Assembly: GCA_013399895.1 (NCBI GenBank)
Contig: VXBA01010948.1
Coordinates: 247,812 to 311,811, forward strand
Length of the DNA stretch: 64,000 nt
Source: Serilophus lunatus
Lineage: Eukaryota > Chordata > Aves > Passeriformes > Eurylaimidae
Reading direction: 5' to 3'
Under the pieces are notes generated by a model. That model was not told the DNA's origin. It ran no database searches and was given only the letters and a program-made list of their open reading frames with translations. This document shows, in pieces, positions 48,461-61,400 of the stretch. Position numbers and translations under genes: made by a program. Numbering within the stretch: the stretch's first letter is position 1; the number at the start of each line of letters is the position of its first letter.

Positions 48461-51400
48461 AATCTGCAGCAAGCTAAAATACCCTAGGACTTTTCCCCAG
48501 AAAATCACAGAGGAACCTAGATTTGAGATGAGAATTGTAGGAAAAGGTTTCAGGCCAAATTCATGCTGTTGAGTGGCTACCAGCATGATTCTACCTGGAG
48601 AATACATCAGCATGATACCAGCATGATACCAGCTTGACCTTGAACTCATTCTTGAAGCGTGGAGCAGAAGAAGTCAAGGCTCCTGGTCAGGATATAACCT
48701 TGGTCTAAGGTAATTTACTTACAATCGTCTGATCGCAGAACTGAGGGAAAGAACTATCCTGCTACGGGATCTAAGCAGGCAGGCCTGCATGGTGCTGCAC
48801 TTTTTGTCTCTCCAGACCTGAAAACACCAGCTCAGGAATCACTGCCTGTTTGAACATCCTTTCCATTGCACAGCACAGACATGCTCCTCTTGGATTACTA
48901 ACTGCTGTGATATGCTATGCTGAGATAAGCATAAGTAGTTCTTATATATCCTGAAAGGCTCACCACATATGTCATTAACTGCACCAGGTCAAGCTGAAGG
49001 GTTTTGCCCAAATTATAACAGAATTAGATCCTGGATTCAAATTAGGATCTGAACTGTCCCATGGTGAACATTAATCTAAGGAATTCGTAAAAGAAATTCC
49101 CTACAAGGGTAGGAAGTTGTTAATTTGCTGTCTCTGAACATTGCCTTCTGCAGGTATTCCCACACTTCAAGGGAAACTTAAAACAGAAAAGTCATATGTA
49201 TGTGGACTTCAAATATTATATATTTTTATCATCATCTGTGGAAACAGGAAGCTTGTATGTTTTCAGAGATGGGTTTTAGTTGTAAAATTCCTGATGAAGA
49301 GCTGCTTTCACCTGTTATTAAACAAAATATGAAGCAACAATAGAAATGGTAAGTATCAATTAGGCTGTCCCTAAGTAGCTCATATATTTAAGTGAAATTA
49401 AAGTATGCACTTTCTTATCACTTTCTATACATTGACAGACATATAAATATAAAAAGGGCTGTGCAAGACACTGAAACCTAATTAAGTGCATTCTTTTCAC
49501 AGACTAGTCAAAAGGCCATCAGTTCATGCCTACAAAACAATTTGAATAACAACGATCTACTGCTGCTATTCTCCCATATCAGAATTCTTTTTTGATCATC
49601 TGAAGCACAGCAGCAGCTATAGGAGTCCATTTTCATTAATTAAATCTTTTTATTCCCTGTAGTTCAATTTATTTCACACGTTCTTTTAGTGACATATCAG
49701 GAGTATAATCTCTCTTGAGCAGTTGTGTCGATTTTTTTAATGTAAGTTTAGAGTTCAGGTGGTCTTCTCAGGTAACATCTAATACATGAAAGCTTCCATG
49801 TGACTTTTGTTGGTTATTTTGGTTCATTAATACAGATAGATAATTTCCTTTGTGAATTAATTTACTATTCAAACATAGATAAAATGATGGACATCTCTGA
49901 AATACAAATGTAATTTTTACATTACCCGATACTGAACTCTCTCAGAAATATTTATATTTAAATTACTGCTACCCTCTTTGTGAAATGCTTTCTCTCCTTT
50001 TTACTTTCATAAAATAGGCTGTACACAATACACATAGTGCCTGTGCTCTTCAGCTGTAACTGTGGAGTGCTTGAAGTGGTTTAGTCACTGCAATGCCTTG
50101 CACAGGAGGTTGGACATGCAAACACACATGCAACATCAAGCCCTGTAGAAATCACTACTAGGTGTTTTCTAGAGTATTTTAAACAGAATACCCATCATAT
50201 TCTCCCATCACAGAGAACATACAGAAGGAACTATTGTAGTTTCTCTACTTTTCAAAGGTCTCACTATATGGCTGACTTCAGTAGGGACTGCCTGGGCTTT
50301 GGACTTTGACTGAATGAGGTTAGTGACTTCTTCCTCAAAGGAAACATTCAGTCCTAAGGTCACATTATTTATTTGCTTTTTCCTTATGGGAAAATATAGG
50401 TCACTTTCAACATGGTGTTGATTTGTGTCATGTCCTTTCTGCTGGACACAGGGACTTCTCTCCATCCACAAGGTGTATGTGGTACAAAAATACGTCTCAC
50501 TACCAGCCAAAAACTCCCATCTGTGGTGGAGACCATCCCTGTTTCCTTTGTCATAGCCTCTGTGCAATGCCTTGTTTCCTGCAGTGGAGCAAAAAAAGAA
50601 CAGGGAATCGTGGTGATTTAGTTCCTTCCAGCCACAGCTCCACGGTGGGGCTGGGCAGCTTCCAGTTCAGCTACAGAGAAACTGGTCTGAGATGGAGGAT
50701 AAACATGTGTCCCACCAATCGTTCTTTTGCAGATGCTGTCCTTGTGATCCATCTGCAAGTAAGCAACAAGCAGGTTCACAAAGCTCAGGGCTGTCCTTCC
50801 CAGGAAGGGGCTGTGTCCTAGTTACAGGGTATCATCACTATGACTAACCAAAACTGTATATTCTACACCCTCTACATAATTTCCAGTGGACTGTTAATAA
50901 TTTGTGCCTTGCTCAGGGCACACCTGACACCTCAGGCCAAAGGACACAAGGAAAGAAACAAACACTGTGTACTGTTGACACTCTCAGTCTTCCCTTCAGT
51001 ATTCCTCAATCCAGCATATAAATGAAAACACATGTACTGGTAAGGTTATGCTCTACACCCCACTTCAAAACTTGCACCTGGATCTCTTGTAATTACATTC
51101 CCTTTATGAAAAAAGACCACCTTCAACAGAAGGACATCCAAAATGGTCACTGGACATAAAATAATCCATTATGTCATTAATTCATTCAAGAACACCTTAA
51201 GTAATTTGTCTTTCCTATTATCTTGTCTTCCTACATCATGGTTGCTCTTCTGTTCTTCAGGCTGTCCATGCATGCAGGTACCATTATGGAATAGTTTGGA
51301 GAAATGTAAGAAATATATTCATTCCACTGTTATCAAGACATTTCATCTTTCCATTTGGAGCACTGGTGAAGGTTTCTTCACTGTTGCAGCAATGAGGCTG

Positions 51401-52989
51401 GCTGCTTCCCCAAGCATGACATTCATCACCTTTATGACATGGCAGTGTCAGTGACCAAGGTATGGGGGGTGTTAATTAATTTTTACTCTATCTTCAAGCA
51501 TTTTTGTAACACTGATTTTACTTCTCTGCTCCCCTACCATTATCAATCTCCTGCCCTGTAAGGCCAGCAATAATGCCAGCGTGGACTGGCAGCCCGTGCT
51601 AGTGATTGTTTCCACTTTGCAATGGCACTACAAGCAAATCTTTTACAGTCTTTTCCTCTTCTGTCTGCTGCAGGACATTCTCTTGGAGACTGACTTTTCA
51701 GCACACCATGCACTTTCTTTGCCACGTTTAAAATACAGCATCTGACATAACTGTAGAGGGCCTTTGTTTGCCTGGGATCAGAAAGCCCAAAACATTACAA
51801 ACACTTCACTGCTCTTTCTCCGCTTCCTTCATTTGATCTGTAGCATCTTCCTTCCAATTTAATGAAGATTTCAATTTTAAAAAAAGATGGCTTTGAGTTT
51901 CATCCTTTAAAAGATGTGCAAAATTGTTCAAAAGGTACTTAAACACTAGATTTTACATTCTATAGGATTCTCTATCACATTGGGATCTACAATCAGTGTT
52001 CACATACTATGGCAATACTCATTGTCTTTATCATTGCTTTATTTTAACCTTTGTTCCCATTAGATACTTAGCATTGTGAGGAACCATGACACTGTATCAT
52101 TAAAAAAAAATCATGACATGCCCCTGCCACATCTGCTTCTACCATGGCTCATAAAAAATTAAAACAATGCATTGGACTACAGTTTGGATACAGATGGATA
52201 CAGTTTCTTTTGCTTTTTTTCTGTCGTGTATAATAACAACTTTCTAAACTTGCCAGCTGACCCCATTCACAAACTGTGTCTGACTACATAACACAGACAG
52301 GTGATTATACATTCATATTCATTTCCTTCCAGAATAAACCAGGCAAGTTTACGACACAGTAATTGCTGAGATATCTCTTTGCCCTTATCTTGAACCGCAA
52401 GCCTTCAATTGTATTTATTTCCCCCGTCCAGTTGAGGAAGGAGAGTGATAGACCTGGTTTTGTGTCCTGCCAAGGTCAAACCACCACAACAGGTTAATCT
52501 AACTTGAAACTGGGTAACGAAAACTAGTAATTCATAAAGTCTTTGTCTCATATTTTGTGCTGATTTTTCCTTCCCAGCTCCATTTCCAGTGTGTTATCAA
52601 ACCCCATGGAACTTACATAGAGATGAAAGATGGCTGAGTAAGAGCCAGACTGGATAGGGCTAGTGACTTACATGGAATAATTTATTTTGGAATCTAAAAT
52701 GTTAGATTCTAATCTAAACTTCATGGAACTGGTCATCTGAGACATAACTGGATTGAGCAGAAGGAGGTCTTAGGTAAGGAAACAATTTGGAAACAAGACT
52801 AGGGTATTTTTTTGCTTTATTTATTTGTCTCCTGCCTCTCTGAGTGAAAACACCACAGATTGCTAAAGCCTAGGGGCTAGTATTCTCATCCTTGCACGCA
52901 TATCTAGCAATGAACTATCAGATCACTGGAATCCTTTGGTCTCTAAAGCAATGTAATGTTTTCAAAAAGATGCTTGGTGGGAACCAATA

Positions 52990-53003
52990 ATATATATATA
53001 TAC
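52990..53003. repeat. Short (TA)n repeat
   Basis: About seven TA units, followed by CACTAAAT. Simple repeat about 250 bp downstream, in transcript sense, of the 53-kb exon. Confidence 0.8.
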
Positions 53004-53258
53004 ACTAAATCTCTGGCATGTGTAGTTAGGGACAGTAAATGCCTTCAACTCCAGACACAGCTCACAAAATGAGATTGTAGCTCTGTTGTTGACTGCGTTT
53101 CAAAGAGAACACAGTAAATAGAGTTCAAATCAGCACACTGGCAATGTGCCTGAGAATGGCATGAAAATTATTTGAGTAGGCTGTGAAATAGCATCATAAT
53201 AAGGTTTCTGCATTTCTTGCCTAATGCAGGTGTTTTTTTTTAAGTTTGGAGCACTTAC

Positions 53259-53420
53259 CAGCAGGTGCTGTGGCAGTTTTTGGTGCTGGAAGTAAGCTCC
53301 TGCGTGGAGTCACTGTACTGCTCGATACCTGTGTCGTGCTCTTGCTGCTCCCCTTAGGAACATCTTTAGAAGGTGCAGATGCCCTAGGGGTGGTTTGCTC
53401 TTCATTTCCAAAGCTGGAAC
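53259..53420 (-). CDS. MTUS2: MTUS2 internal coding exon, Ser/Pro/Thr-rich linker (partial gene)
   Basis: This is a 162-nt exon, the most 5' MTUS2 exon in the window. MTUS2 (TIP150/CAZIP) is a microtubule plus-end associated protein that works with EB1. The exon opens after a polypyrimidine/CTCCTGCAG acceptor and closes at a strong GTAAGTG donor (53258-53252). It is phase 1 at both ends and encodes about 54 residues. Features recognisable from the human protein as I recall it are FGNEEQ near the start, PSKD.PKG in the middle and RRSLLPAPK near the end, followed by TATAPAG. The segment is rich in Ser, Thr, Pro and Lys and is probably disordered, as expected for the linker before the coiled coil. 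The preceding, much longer N-terminal coding region is not in the window. Identification is by remembered homology, not a search. Confidence 0.9.
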
Positions 53421-55302
53421 CTGCAGGAGACCAAAATTGCACTAATTACAAGTCCATAAAAAATGTATGTGAACTGTGGCATACAGACTGAACTTCTACC
53501 AGCAATTATAATCCACAATGACATGTTCTTACTGCAACTTAGGCTAAATTACACAGATTTTCTCCAGTGTAAACATTTAGGCAGAAATAAAGAGTTCCCA
53601 ACATTTTACTTTAGTGCTAAGTCTTGGCAACTGTTTCAGTCTGATTTCAACAGGAACTTAAGATCTGCTTTTGGCCTAGGTCCATAAAGGTATAATTCTA
53701 CAAGGCTCATTAAGAAATGAAGGAATTTCTAAATACCTGTGTGGACGAGTCACACATGGCTTCGGAGATGCTACAGGAGCCAATCCACACATTCACCCTA
53801 ACATTTGTGAGCTACTGGTTGTAAGAATAAAGGGGGATAGCAGGGCTCGATAGTACAAGGCTCAAGTTCTCTAGCCAGATAGGATTTCCCACAAAGAGTC
53901 CATCAGATCACACTCAGACCTTTGAATAATGAGATGCAAAATAAACAAAAATAATCTGCCTTAACTGTCCCATCCACTTCAATCATATTCTCCCAAGGAA
54001 TCTTAGGTAGCCAAGGTTTCCACCTTATATTGACCTCTTTCAAAACTTTTAATGGGTTTGTTTTCCTCCTGCATTTGCCACTTAGGAAATAATGACATCC
54101 TAGGTTCCTTCCAGACATAAGAAAAACACTCTCTTAACATTCGAGAAAGGCAGAGTTGAAATGTCTTCTTTACCTATCTCTCTACAAGGTCTAAGTGTAG
54201 CAAAAGACTACAGCAGATCTGGACTCGATCATTTGCAGAAGGATGAACAGTTTGTTTGAAAAAATGAGTGGAAATAGAGGCAAAAAAATACAAAGGATTT
54301 TAGAAAAGGGCTATAATTTTTATTTAAATTGTTTTACAAAGATACAGTAGAATATTGTTTAGGTACTGCCTGCAGGAAAATGATAGCATGACTTCAATAA
54401 TTGGCAAGTTCATGTCTCCAATATTTTTAAGTCATAGGCTTCTTCAATGTGTGCAAGTAAAGGAGAGATTTCATTTTTGCCTTTCTTACTGAAAATCTGC
54501 TAGAAAAAAAAAGTAGGTTGGAAAAACAAAATCTTCTGATAAAGAAGAATATACTTCTTGGCTTTGACCAAACAGTTGTAAGTTTTGGTGTGTTTTTAAG
54601 TCTCTTGCATGTACCTTAATTTAGTGTATCTGCAGTATAAATGGACTTCAACAAATATGTTTGACCTTTGTCAAGCTACATTAAAAATTCAAACAAAACA
54701 GTGCTACTGTGCTACTCAGAAAGACCTGAAGCATTTGTCACCTTTACACTGCTGTGCACATAACAACCCCTTATCACAAGAGATCGTTGTTTTATATCCA
54801 AACTACATGGATTTTTCACCTATGTAACGAACATTTAAGATCATGTGCTGAATTATCTGCTGACTTCAGTAAAGTCACATCAGCCTACCCCAGTGTCCTC
54901 TACAGTTGTGCATAAGGACATCTCTTCTACCAGGTGTCAGGGGGATGTTGCAGCATGTGTGACCACCTCAGGCAGTTTGCAAAACATTACTGAAGTTATT
55001 CCTGAAGTGGTCTCATAGATATGTGCTCACCTAGTCAGTTTGGGCAGCATCACTTGTAGAATTTTTTTTCTTTCTTCAGCTATTTGCTTAAAAAATTCAA
55101 TTGTAGAAGCACTAACCTTGAAGAGGGAATTATTCTTACTATTTGCAGAGAAATGCTGTTCAAGTGCTCTTTAATGGAAACTCTTTATTCTCAGTTGTAC
55201 ACTGTATTATATGGAAAGGTTTAAACTCACAAATTTGACTGAATGGAAGCAATTCCTGCATTGAATAAAAAGGTGCCCAGGGTAATTACATAACCCCTTA
55301 TT

Positions 55303-55320
55303 AAAAAAAAAAAAAAAAAA
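55303..55320. repeat. A18 homopolymer
   Basis: Eighteen A residues followed by GAAAAAG. No recognisable retroposon body precedes it, so I call it a simple repeat. Confidence 0.9.
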
Positions 55321-55449
55321 GAAAAAGCTTTTCTAGGTATTGAAGCTGAAATGCTGCCAGCTACAAACACTTTTTCTGTCTAAAACATAGCATAAGAGGT
55401 CTGCTAATTACATAAATGAGTTGTCAAGAAAGTTGACAAGCCTTGCCTC

Positions 55450-56410
55450 ATCGCCTCCCTGGATAAGAAATGCCAGTGTCTGGAGAGAGCTGGCCATGCA
55501 CCCAATGCTGTGGCTGGACAAACACCTCCAGTACAGGGAAAAGAAGCAAAGAAAAAAAGCGATACAGCTTTTGATCTTTTATTAAGAGACTGACTCAGGG
55601 CGACAGGCTGCGCTGCTGTAGAGGGTGTGTTGAGGCCACAGGGGCAGCCTGCATCAGGGGAGGACAGGGCTGTCCTATATCAGGTGCAGATGCTTCCAGC
55701 AATGGATCAACTGCAGGGCAGAGCCTGGCCTGTCAGCCAAGAGGACATCATTGGGAGAATGTGTTTAAGGGCCAAACACTGCCTCAGAGAGAGGAGTGAG
55801 GGAAAAGTGTAGGAAACAGCTCTGTGTAGTGCAGAGAGGAAGAAGGTGTTCCCTATAATTCTTGGAGAAACCATGGGGAAGGAAATATTTCCCTGCACCT
55901 TGTGAAGAGGACCACACTGGACTCCATGCTGGCACAAGTGGACATGGCCCAAAGGAAGTTGCAATCTGTGGAGAGGTGTCACAGGAACAAGATCCTGGCA
56001 GAAGCTGTGGCCCCTGGAGCAAGTTTGAGGAATTTCTGTCCCAGGTAAGACCCGTGCAGGAGCAAGAGAAGTGATGGAAGAAAGATGGAAGAAACAGCAG
56101 AGAGGAACTTTTAGGGACTGACGGCAAGCCCCATTCTCCTCCCACTATTCTGCTCAATGGGGAAGTGGGGCAAAGGAGGTAGAGGAGTTGGTAAGGGAAA
56201 AGTGAAGTTGAGACTGAGAAAGAGGGATAGGGAGATGCTATTTTAGGGGGATTTGTGTTTGTTTCTCACCATCCAACTCTATTTTAATTGTAAATATATT
56301 AAAATAAATATATTAAGTATTTTCTTCCAAGTCAAGTCTGTTTTGCCTCTGATACCAATTGTTCAGTGATCTCCATGTCTTTGTGAGCATATTCTCCTTA
56401 TTTTCTTTCC
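55450..56410 (+). mobile_element. Degenerate avian LTR-like interspersed repeat (probable endogenous retrovirus LTR)
   Basis: From about 55450 the sequence becomes GC-rich and resembles an abundant bird LTR family. Features recalled from that family are GAGGACCACACTGGACTCCA, GGACTGACGGCAAGCCCCAT, GGAGGTAGAGGAGTTGG, GTGAAGTTGAGACTGAGAAA, an AATAAA-containing AT-rich stretch, and the terminal GTCTGTTTTGCCTCTGATAC. Internal viral genes are not seen next to it, so a solo or fragmentary LTR is likely. The left edge is uncertain and the family name was not verified. No coding capacity is claimed. Confidence 0.6.
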
Positions 56411-58403
56411 TGTACTGTCAGGCGAGGCGAGATAGTGAGACAGCAGCAGCGTGAGTCAGTCTGTCAGTCAGTCAAGGTCAACTTACAACAACAGCAATAT
56501 CAATATATCCAGGATTTGCTGAGATAATGTCAATGTTTAATATAAGAGAGTAGAGAGTTTGAAAAGAGATACTGGGATACAACAACATGTGTGTGTATAA
56601 TACAGCACAAAAAGCAAATGTTTGCAGCTTCCACGTATATCACTAGGACAGCTTCTAATTCTTCAGGAGCAGAAGGTGAGTTCCACCTTGTACACATGGT
56701 GCTGGATTCCATATTTCCTTTCAAAGAGCACTCGAAGAGTAAATTAAATTAAAGATCTAGGAGAACATATATTCCTCATTATCTAAGAGGAAAATTTTTC
56801 ATTTACTTCAAGGAATCAACTTTTAGGAAAATCAGAATGATTATTCATCAGATGGCATTTGTCAGTCCATCATGAAATAATGCTTTCCACTACTACCCAC
56901 ACGAGGTGAGTCAGTAACATTTGCCTTTCCATAATACCAGCTCTTATTTTTCAGTAAAATCCTGTACAGAAACACCAGATGTGCCGTGAGTGAACAGTTT
57001 CCAGGTGATCACATCCTCTATTGTACCTCTTTTTTTTCTCCTCTACTCTGGCATTCTGTCTAAACCAGGGGAGACTCCTTGCTTGCCTTTGAAGCACATG
57101 GCAAGTCATTTGGAGGGCTCTTACATAAAAGGCCCTGTATTTTTGCAGACTGTGCTCTATGAGGAGCAATACTGCTGACTTTGCAGCAGCATGTTTAACA
57201 GACTATTAATGAACTGCTGGAGCAAAAGGCCTTCAGCTTCACTTTTATCATCTCCTCACTACAAGCCCCAAGGAATCCCACCCTTCTGCAGAAAAGAACA
57301 CTTATTTGAAGACTTGCAGTAACTTTGTAGAGTTGCAGTTACAGCCACTCATCCCCTACACTCTTATAGTAATAGACATGTAGAAGTCAGAGCTGGGAAT
57401 GTATTGTAGGTTGCATGTTCAAATAAAATCATGACCAAAATCCCACTGGCTCCCAGATAGCTTTGAACCACCTTCTCTTCATGTCCGTCACCATTCTCTT
57501 CACCATCTGAATCTGTCTTGGAACAGCTTGCTTCAGGGACTCTTCTCCACCCCCAGAAAAGGAAGGATCTCTTGTACATGCAATAGGAGTTTCTGTCTCT
57601 TGAATGTGTTTCTTTTCTGAAATTATTTACAAATATTTATAAAAAAGGATGGAAATATCATATGCTATTGTATATGACTAAAACCAGCACGAACGTGGAT
57701 GTAAGAATTCTTCATTTGATGAGAAATTAATTAGACCATGTTGTGTGGCAGCTCTTGATTTGAGAGGAGACAGCGATAGGAAGGGCTGTGTTCTCAACCC
57801 CCACAGATTTCCCAGTCTGCGATCAAGGGCAATAACGTCTCCTTTTGTTGGAGAACTAGCATCCTTACTAGAAAAGTAGCTTGTCTGACAATGCCTATGG
57901 GTCTCTGTTTTGCTGACAAACTGCAGAAGAATATTATGGCATGAGTGCAGCTGCTTCTGCAGCTCCCTGTCTCGTGGACTGCTATTTGAAGACTATTGAC
58001 ACGGAGTGAATTTCCTGCTCTGCTTAGCAGGTCAAGCATTTACTGTGCTGGCAGTAGGCTAGAACCTGTTAGTGCCCACACAGCTGAAATCACACCCAAG
58101 TCACTGGGAGCATGCTGGCATCGTGTATGTTTATTGAAGGACAGACATTTACCCAGGGTTATAGGAAGGCCTTTCCATCTTAAAGGTCCTTGGACACTAT
58201 TTGATGCCAAGATAATGACAATGAGGGTATGTCTAGTTGTTGCATCAGAGGTCCCATTTAGCAGTTCTAAAACATTTCCCAGTCACAGAACTCAGGAAGC
58301 TTTACAAAAAGAGTTGAGCCACTTTCCAAGTTCACAAGGCAGGGAAACGACAGACACAGAGAATTAAACAGGAAAACCTGATGATGAGTAAGGCTAGAAT
58401 GGC

Positions 58404-58417
58404 TTTTTTTTTTTTTT
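58404..58417. repeat. T14 homopolymer
   Basis: Fourteen T residues in unannotated intron; no associated element was recognised. Confidence 0.85.
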
Positions 58418-61400
58418 ACCTGTAAAACACTGGGATGTATTATTACTCTGGGTTTTACTAGGCTGCACTTTGGTGCCTCAGTTTTCAAGCACACATACAA
58501 GGACAAAGCAAAATTTAAAATCACTGCCATAGGGAATGATCTGATAAGGAAAACACATAAACTACTGTGAATAATCAGACAGTGTTTAAAAACAAAACCT
58601 GCAAGACACATTTTTCACTAAGTTGAAATGTTGGCCCATCCTTCAATTAACGCCCATTCTTCACTTTTGATTGTTACTTTTGAAGTGGTAAGTAACTTTT
58701 ATAGAATGCTTATAAGATATGTAACCTGTCAGCTGAGATTTTCATTTCACTATTTTAAAGGTTATGGTTTTGAAGTTCAACATGGTGTATTTCAACATAA
58801 CATTTCACAGTGTAATTTTTGAGACACAATTGAACATACAGCTCTGTAGCTTAAGCTGAAACAAAGCTATTGACCAAGTGGTACAGTATGATCACTAGTC
58901 CTGAGGGCTTACCATGTTATTAAGATGTTATGATAGTGCATAAGATTACTAGCTGGCTAATCAGTTTTTTGTCTTTGCAGAGAGCCAGTGTCTGGTATTT
59001 CCTGATACAACAGGCCAAATGTGCAAGACATCAGATCCGGGACCAGCTGATGACAGATTCCTTTTCCATCCAGAACAAGAAGAGGTTTAAGGATTGATGC
59101 CCACCAAAAAGCCTAATTTACTTAGCTCAAAGTATTTCTTCCTGTTACATTTTTTTTTTGGCTCTGACAAAAGGTGTTAGAGCAAAAATCCCCTGTAATA
59201 TATTTATTTTAGAGGAGGTTTGTGCCTGACCATATGCCTTTATAAAAGCTAATGTTTCAGAAGTCTTAAAATTAAAAAACGAAACCTGAATTTTTAATTT
59301 CTGAGTTAAGAATTTCCACCAAAATAAGGAGCCAAATCTGCAGTACCTGTAAACATAGGAGCCAACTCTCAGGGCTTTGGATAGCTTTAGGTCCCTTCAC
59401 TGCTGATGGTTACCTCTGAGACAGCCTCTTCATTGTTATGGAGGGAGTTTAGTGCCATCGTTGATGATGAATGGCAGCTGTGATCAGTTATGGCTTTTGT
59501 ACACTATCACATCTGTAAGAGATTGCTGCAAGCCTCTTCATCTCCCTGTGCTCTCCAGTCCTAAAGCCAAGCATTTTTCTCCTATGACACCTGCTGTCAG
59601 ATGGTTTTGGGCCCTCAGATCTGGCCATACAGAGAGCTGTTGGGCACCTGAAGAGTAGGAACCCTGCAAAATAGACCATCAGCAGAAGAGCTGCAAAATC
59701 AACTCTGTGTGCATGCACTGGCAGGCTTCTCCTTCACCTCCAGCTGTCCATGACTGCTTCTGCAGTGAGAGGTTGTATCCTGAACTTACGGCTTCTCCAG
59801 AGAAGCAAAAGACAGAGGGTGGTGTTTCTGGCAGGGTAGAGGGAAGCATGACCTCTTAGCTATGGCAACCCTACTCACGGTAGGATGCCATTGCAGACAC
59901 GGCCTTTATTTGGGGCTTGGTTTATCAGGCTGTATCTGCGCTGCTAAATCAAAGCTGTCCAAAAGGTGTAGACTGGCTCATCCTCACATCACCCAGGCTA
60001 ATAACAACAGCTTTTCTTGAGAGGTTAGAGCAGCCAAAACCACAGCCACAGTGTGACTAACAGGGTGAGGGATCAGGAGATTAGCATTATTCTGGCTTCC
60101 AGCCTCTCTCTTGCTCACCAGCACAGCTGGACTTGCAGCCCAGAAGCATCCACTGAGCTGGGGCAAGTGTGCTCCCAGCCACTGGCAGTGGAGGTCATTC
60201 AGCTTATCCGCATCTGCAACAGAGACAATTTAAGAAAAGTGGAGATGTTTTGCCTTTGTCAAGTGGAATTGAAGCTTCTTGCTTTACATGTGTTCCTGGT
60301 TTTGATGACACTGAGTTTTTGAAATCTAGATTAATTTTTGTGGCACAGACGCATCTTCAGTGTCCTTCATACATAACAGATAGAAACACAACCTTCTGAC
60401 GATACACCTCCTTGTATCAATACTAAATAATCCATTTCACATCACCAGTTAAAATATACATTTTAGGCTCCAGCTAAAGGTATTCCTTACTTGAGTGGAG
60501 TTACATGCTGCTCCCTACTGAAGTGTTCCAAGCCTCACTGGGTAAGGTGAAAATTTCACCACAAAGTAAAATTTCTGTATGTGTTACTGTAAGTTGCAGA
60601 CAATTTCCCGATTTTGGAATCTTGCCAGACTTCGGAGACACATAGCCCGTTTTATTTAGGCTCTGGTGAAACCAGGAAAGATGAGCATTTCATTATGTAA
60701 TAAAATTGCACCATATGCTGGTGCTAGCTTTGCCTGCCACTGGTGGATTGTACAGCTGCTTGTCTAGCTGAGTGCTTTTGCAAAGCTGGTTATTTAAAGC
60801 CCCAGAGGGCATACAGTGAAGACAGCATAGTATTTTGCTGATCAATCATAGTATTTGTCACAAAGGATAACATAAGGTTGAAATCTTTCCAAACATACCT
60901 GGACTGCACAGACATTTTAAAATGGGCCTCAGACATCACTATGTCACTACCTTCTGAAAGGGCAATCTCCTGGAACTACTTGGAGGTGAATCATCAAAGG
61001 TGATTCGTGACCAAATCTTCCCTGCAAACTTTCTTTATTCAGTGTGTGACTGATCATAGTGACAAGCAACATCCCATGTCATGAATACTCCATTGAAGTG
61101 TCTCGTGTGGTACTCTGAGGAGCTGAGGAAGTAAGACTATGCACAGAGGAAATATTTCTCTAATTGAGAAGAGAGAAACATACCTGGTATAAGCTTCTCC
61201 TAGAAATATGGCTTAAGATTTCTAACAAATCAAATCAGAGTAACCTGATCTTACTGTGTAGTCACTGAAGCCTATAATTTAGTTGTAGCGAGGGCTGTCT
61301 TAAAACCTGAGATATTCTTGAAGGCAAGAAAGTACTCACAGTGTTTTGGAAGCTCTACTTGCTGACACAAGCTAAGAACATATTACATATCAGTTAAACA

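Larger units (their letters stand above)
41378..53258 (-). other. MTUS2: MTUS2 intron between the 53-kb and 41-kb exons (11.9 kb)
   Basis: Intron bounded by GTAAGTG and the tandem AAG-CAG acceptor. It contains the old CR1 at 47430-48460 and the C-rich tract at 43325-43344. Frames at 50208-50821 are open for up to 132 codons on both strands but match nothing I know. Confidence 0.8.

Noticed and set aside
48598..48632. Short tandem of CAGCATGATAC units
   Set aside because: Only two to three imperfect copies; trivial local duplication.
50208..50821. Frames of 119 codons (minus) and 132 codons (plus)
   Set aside because: They overlap on opposite strands, with no family resemblance and no conserved splice borders seen.
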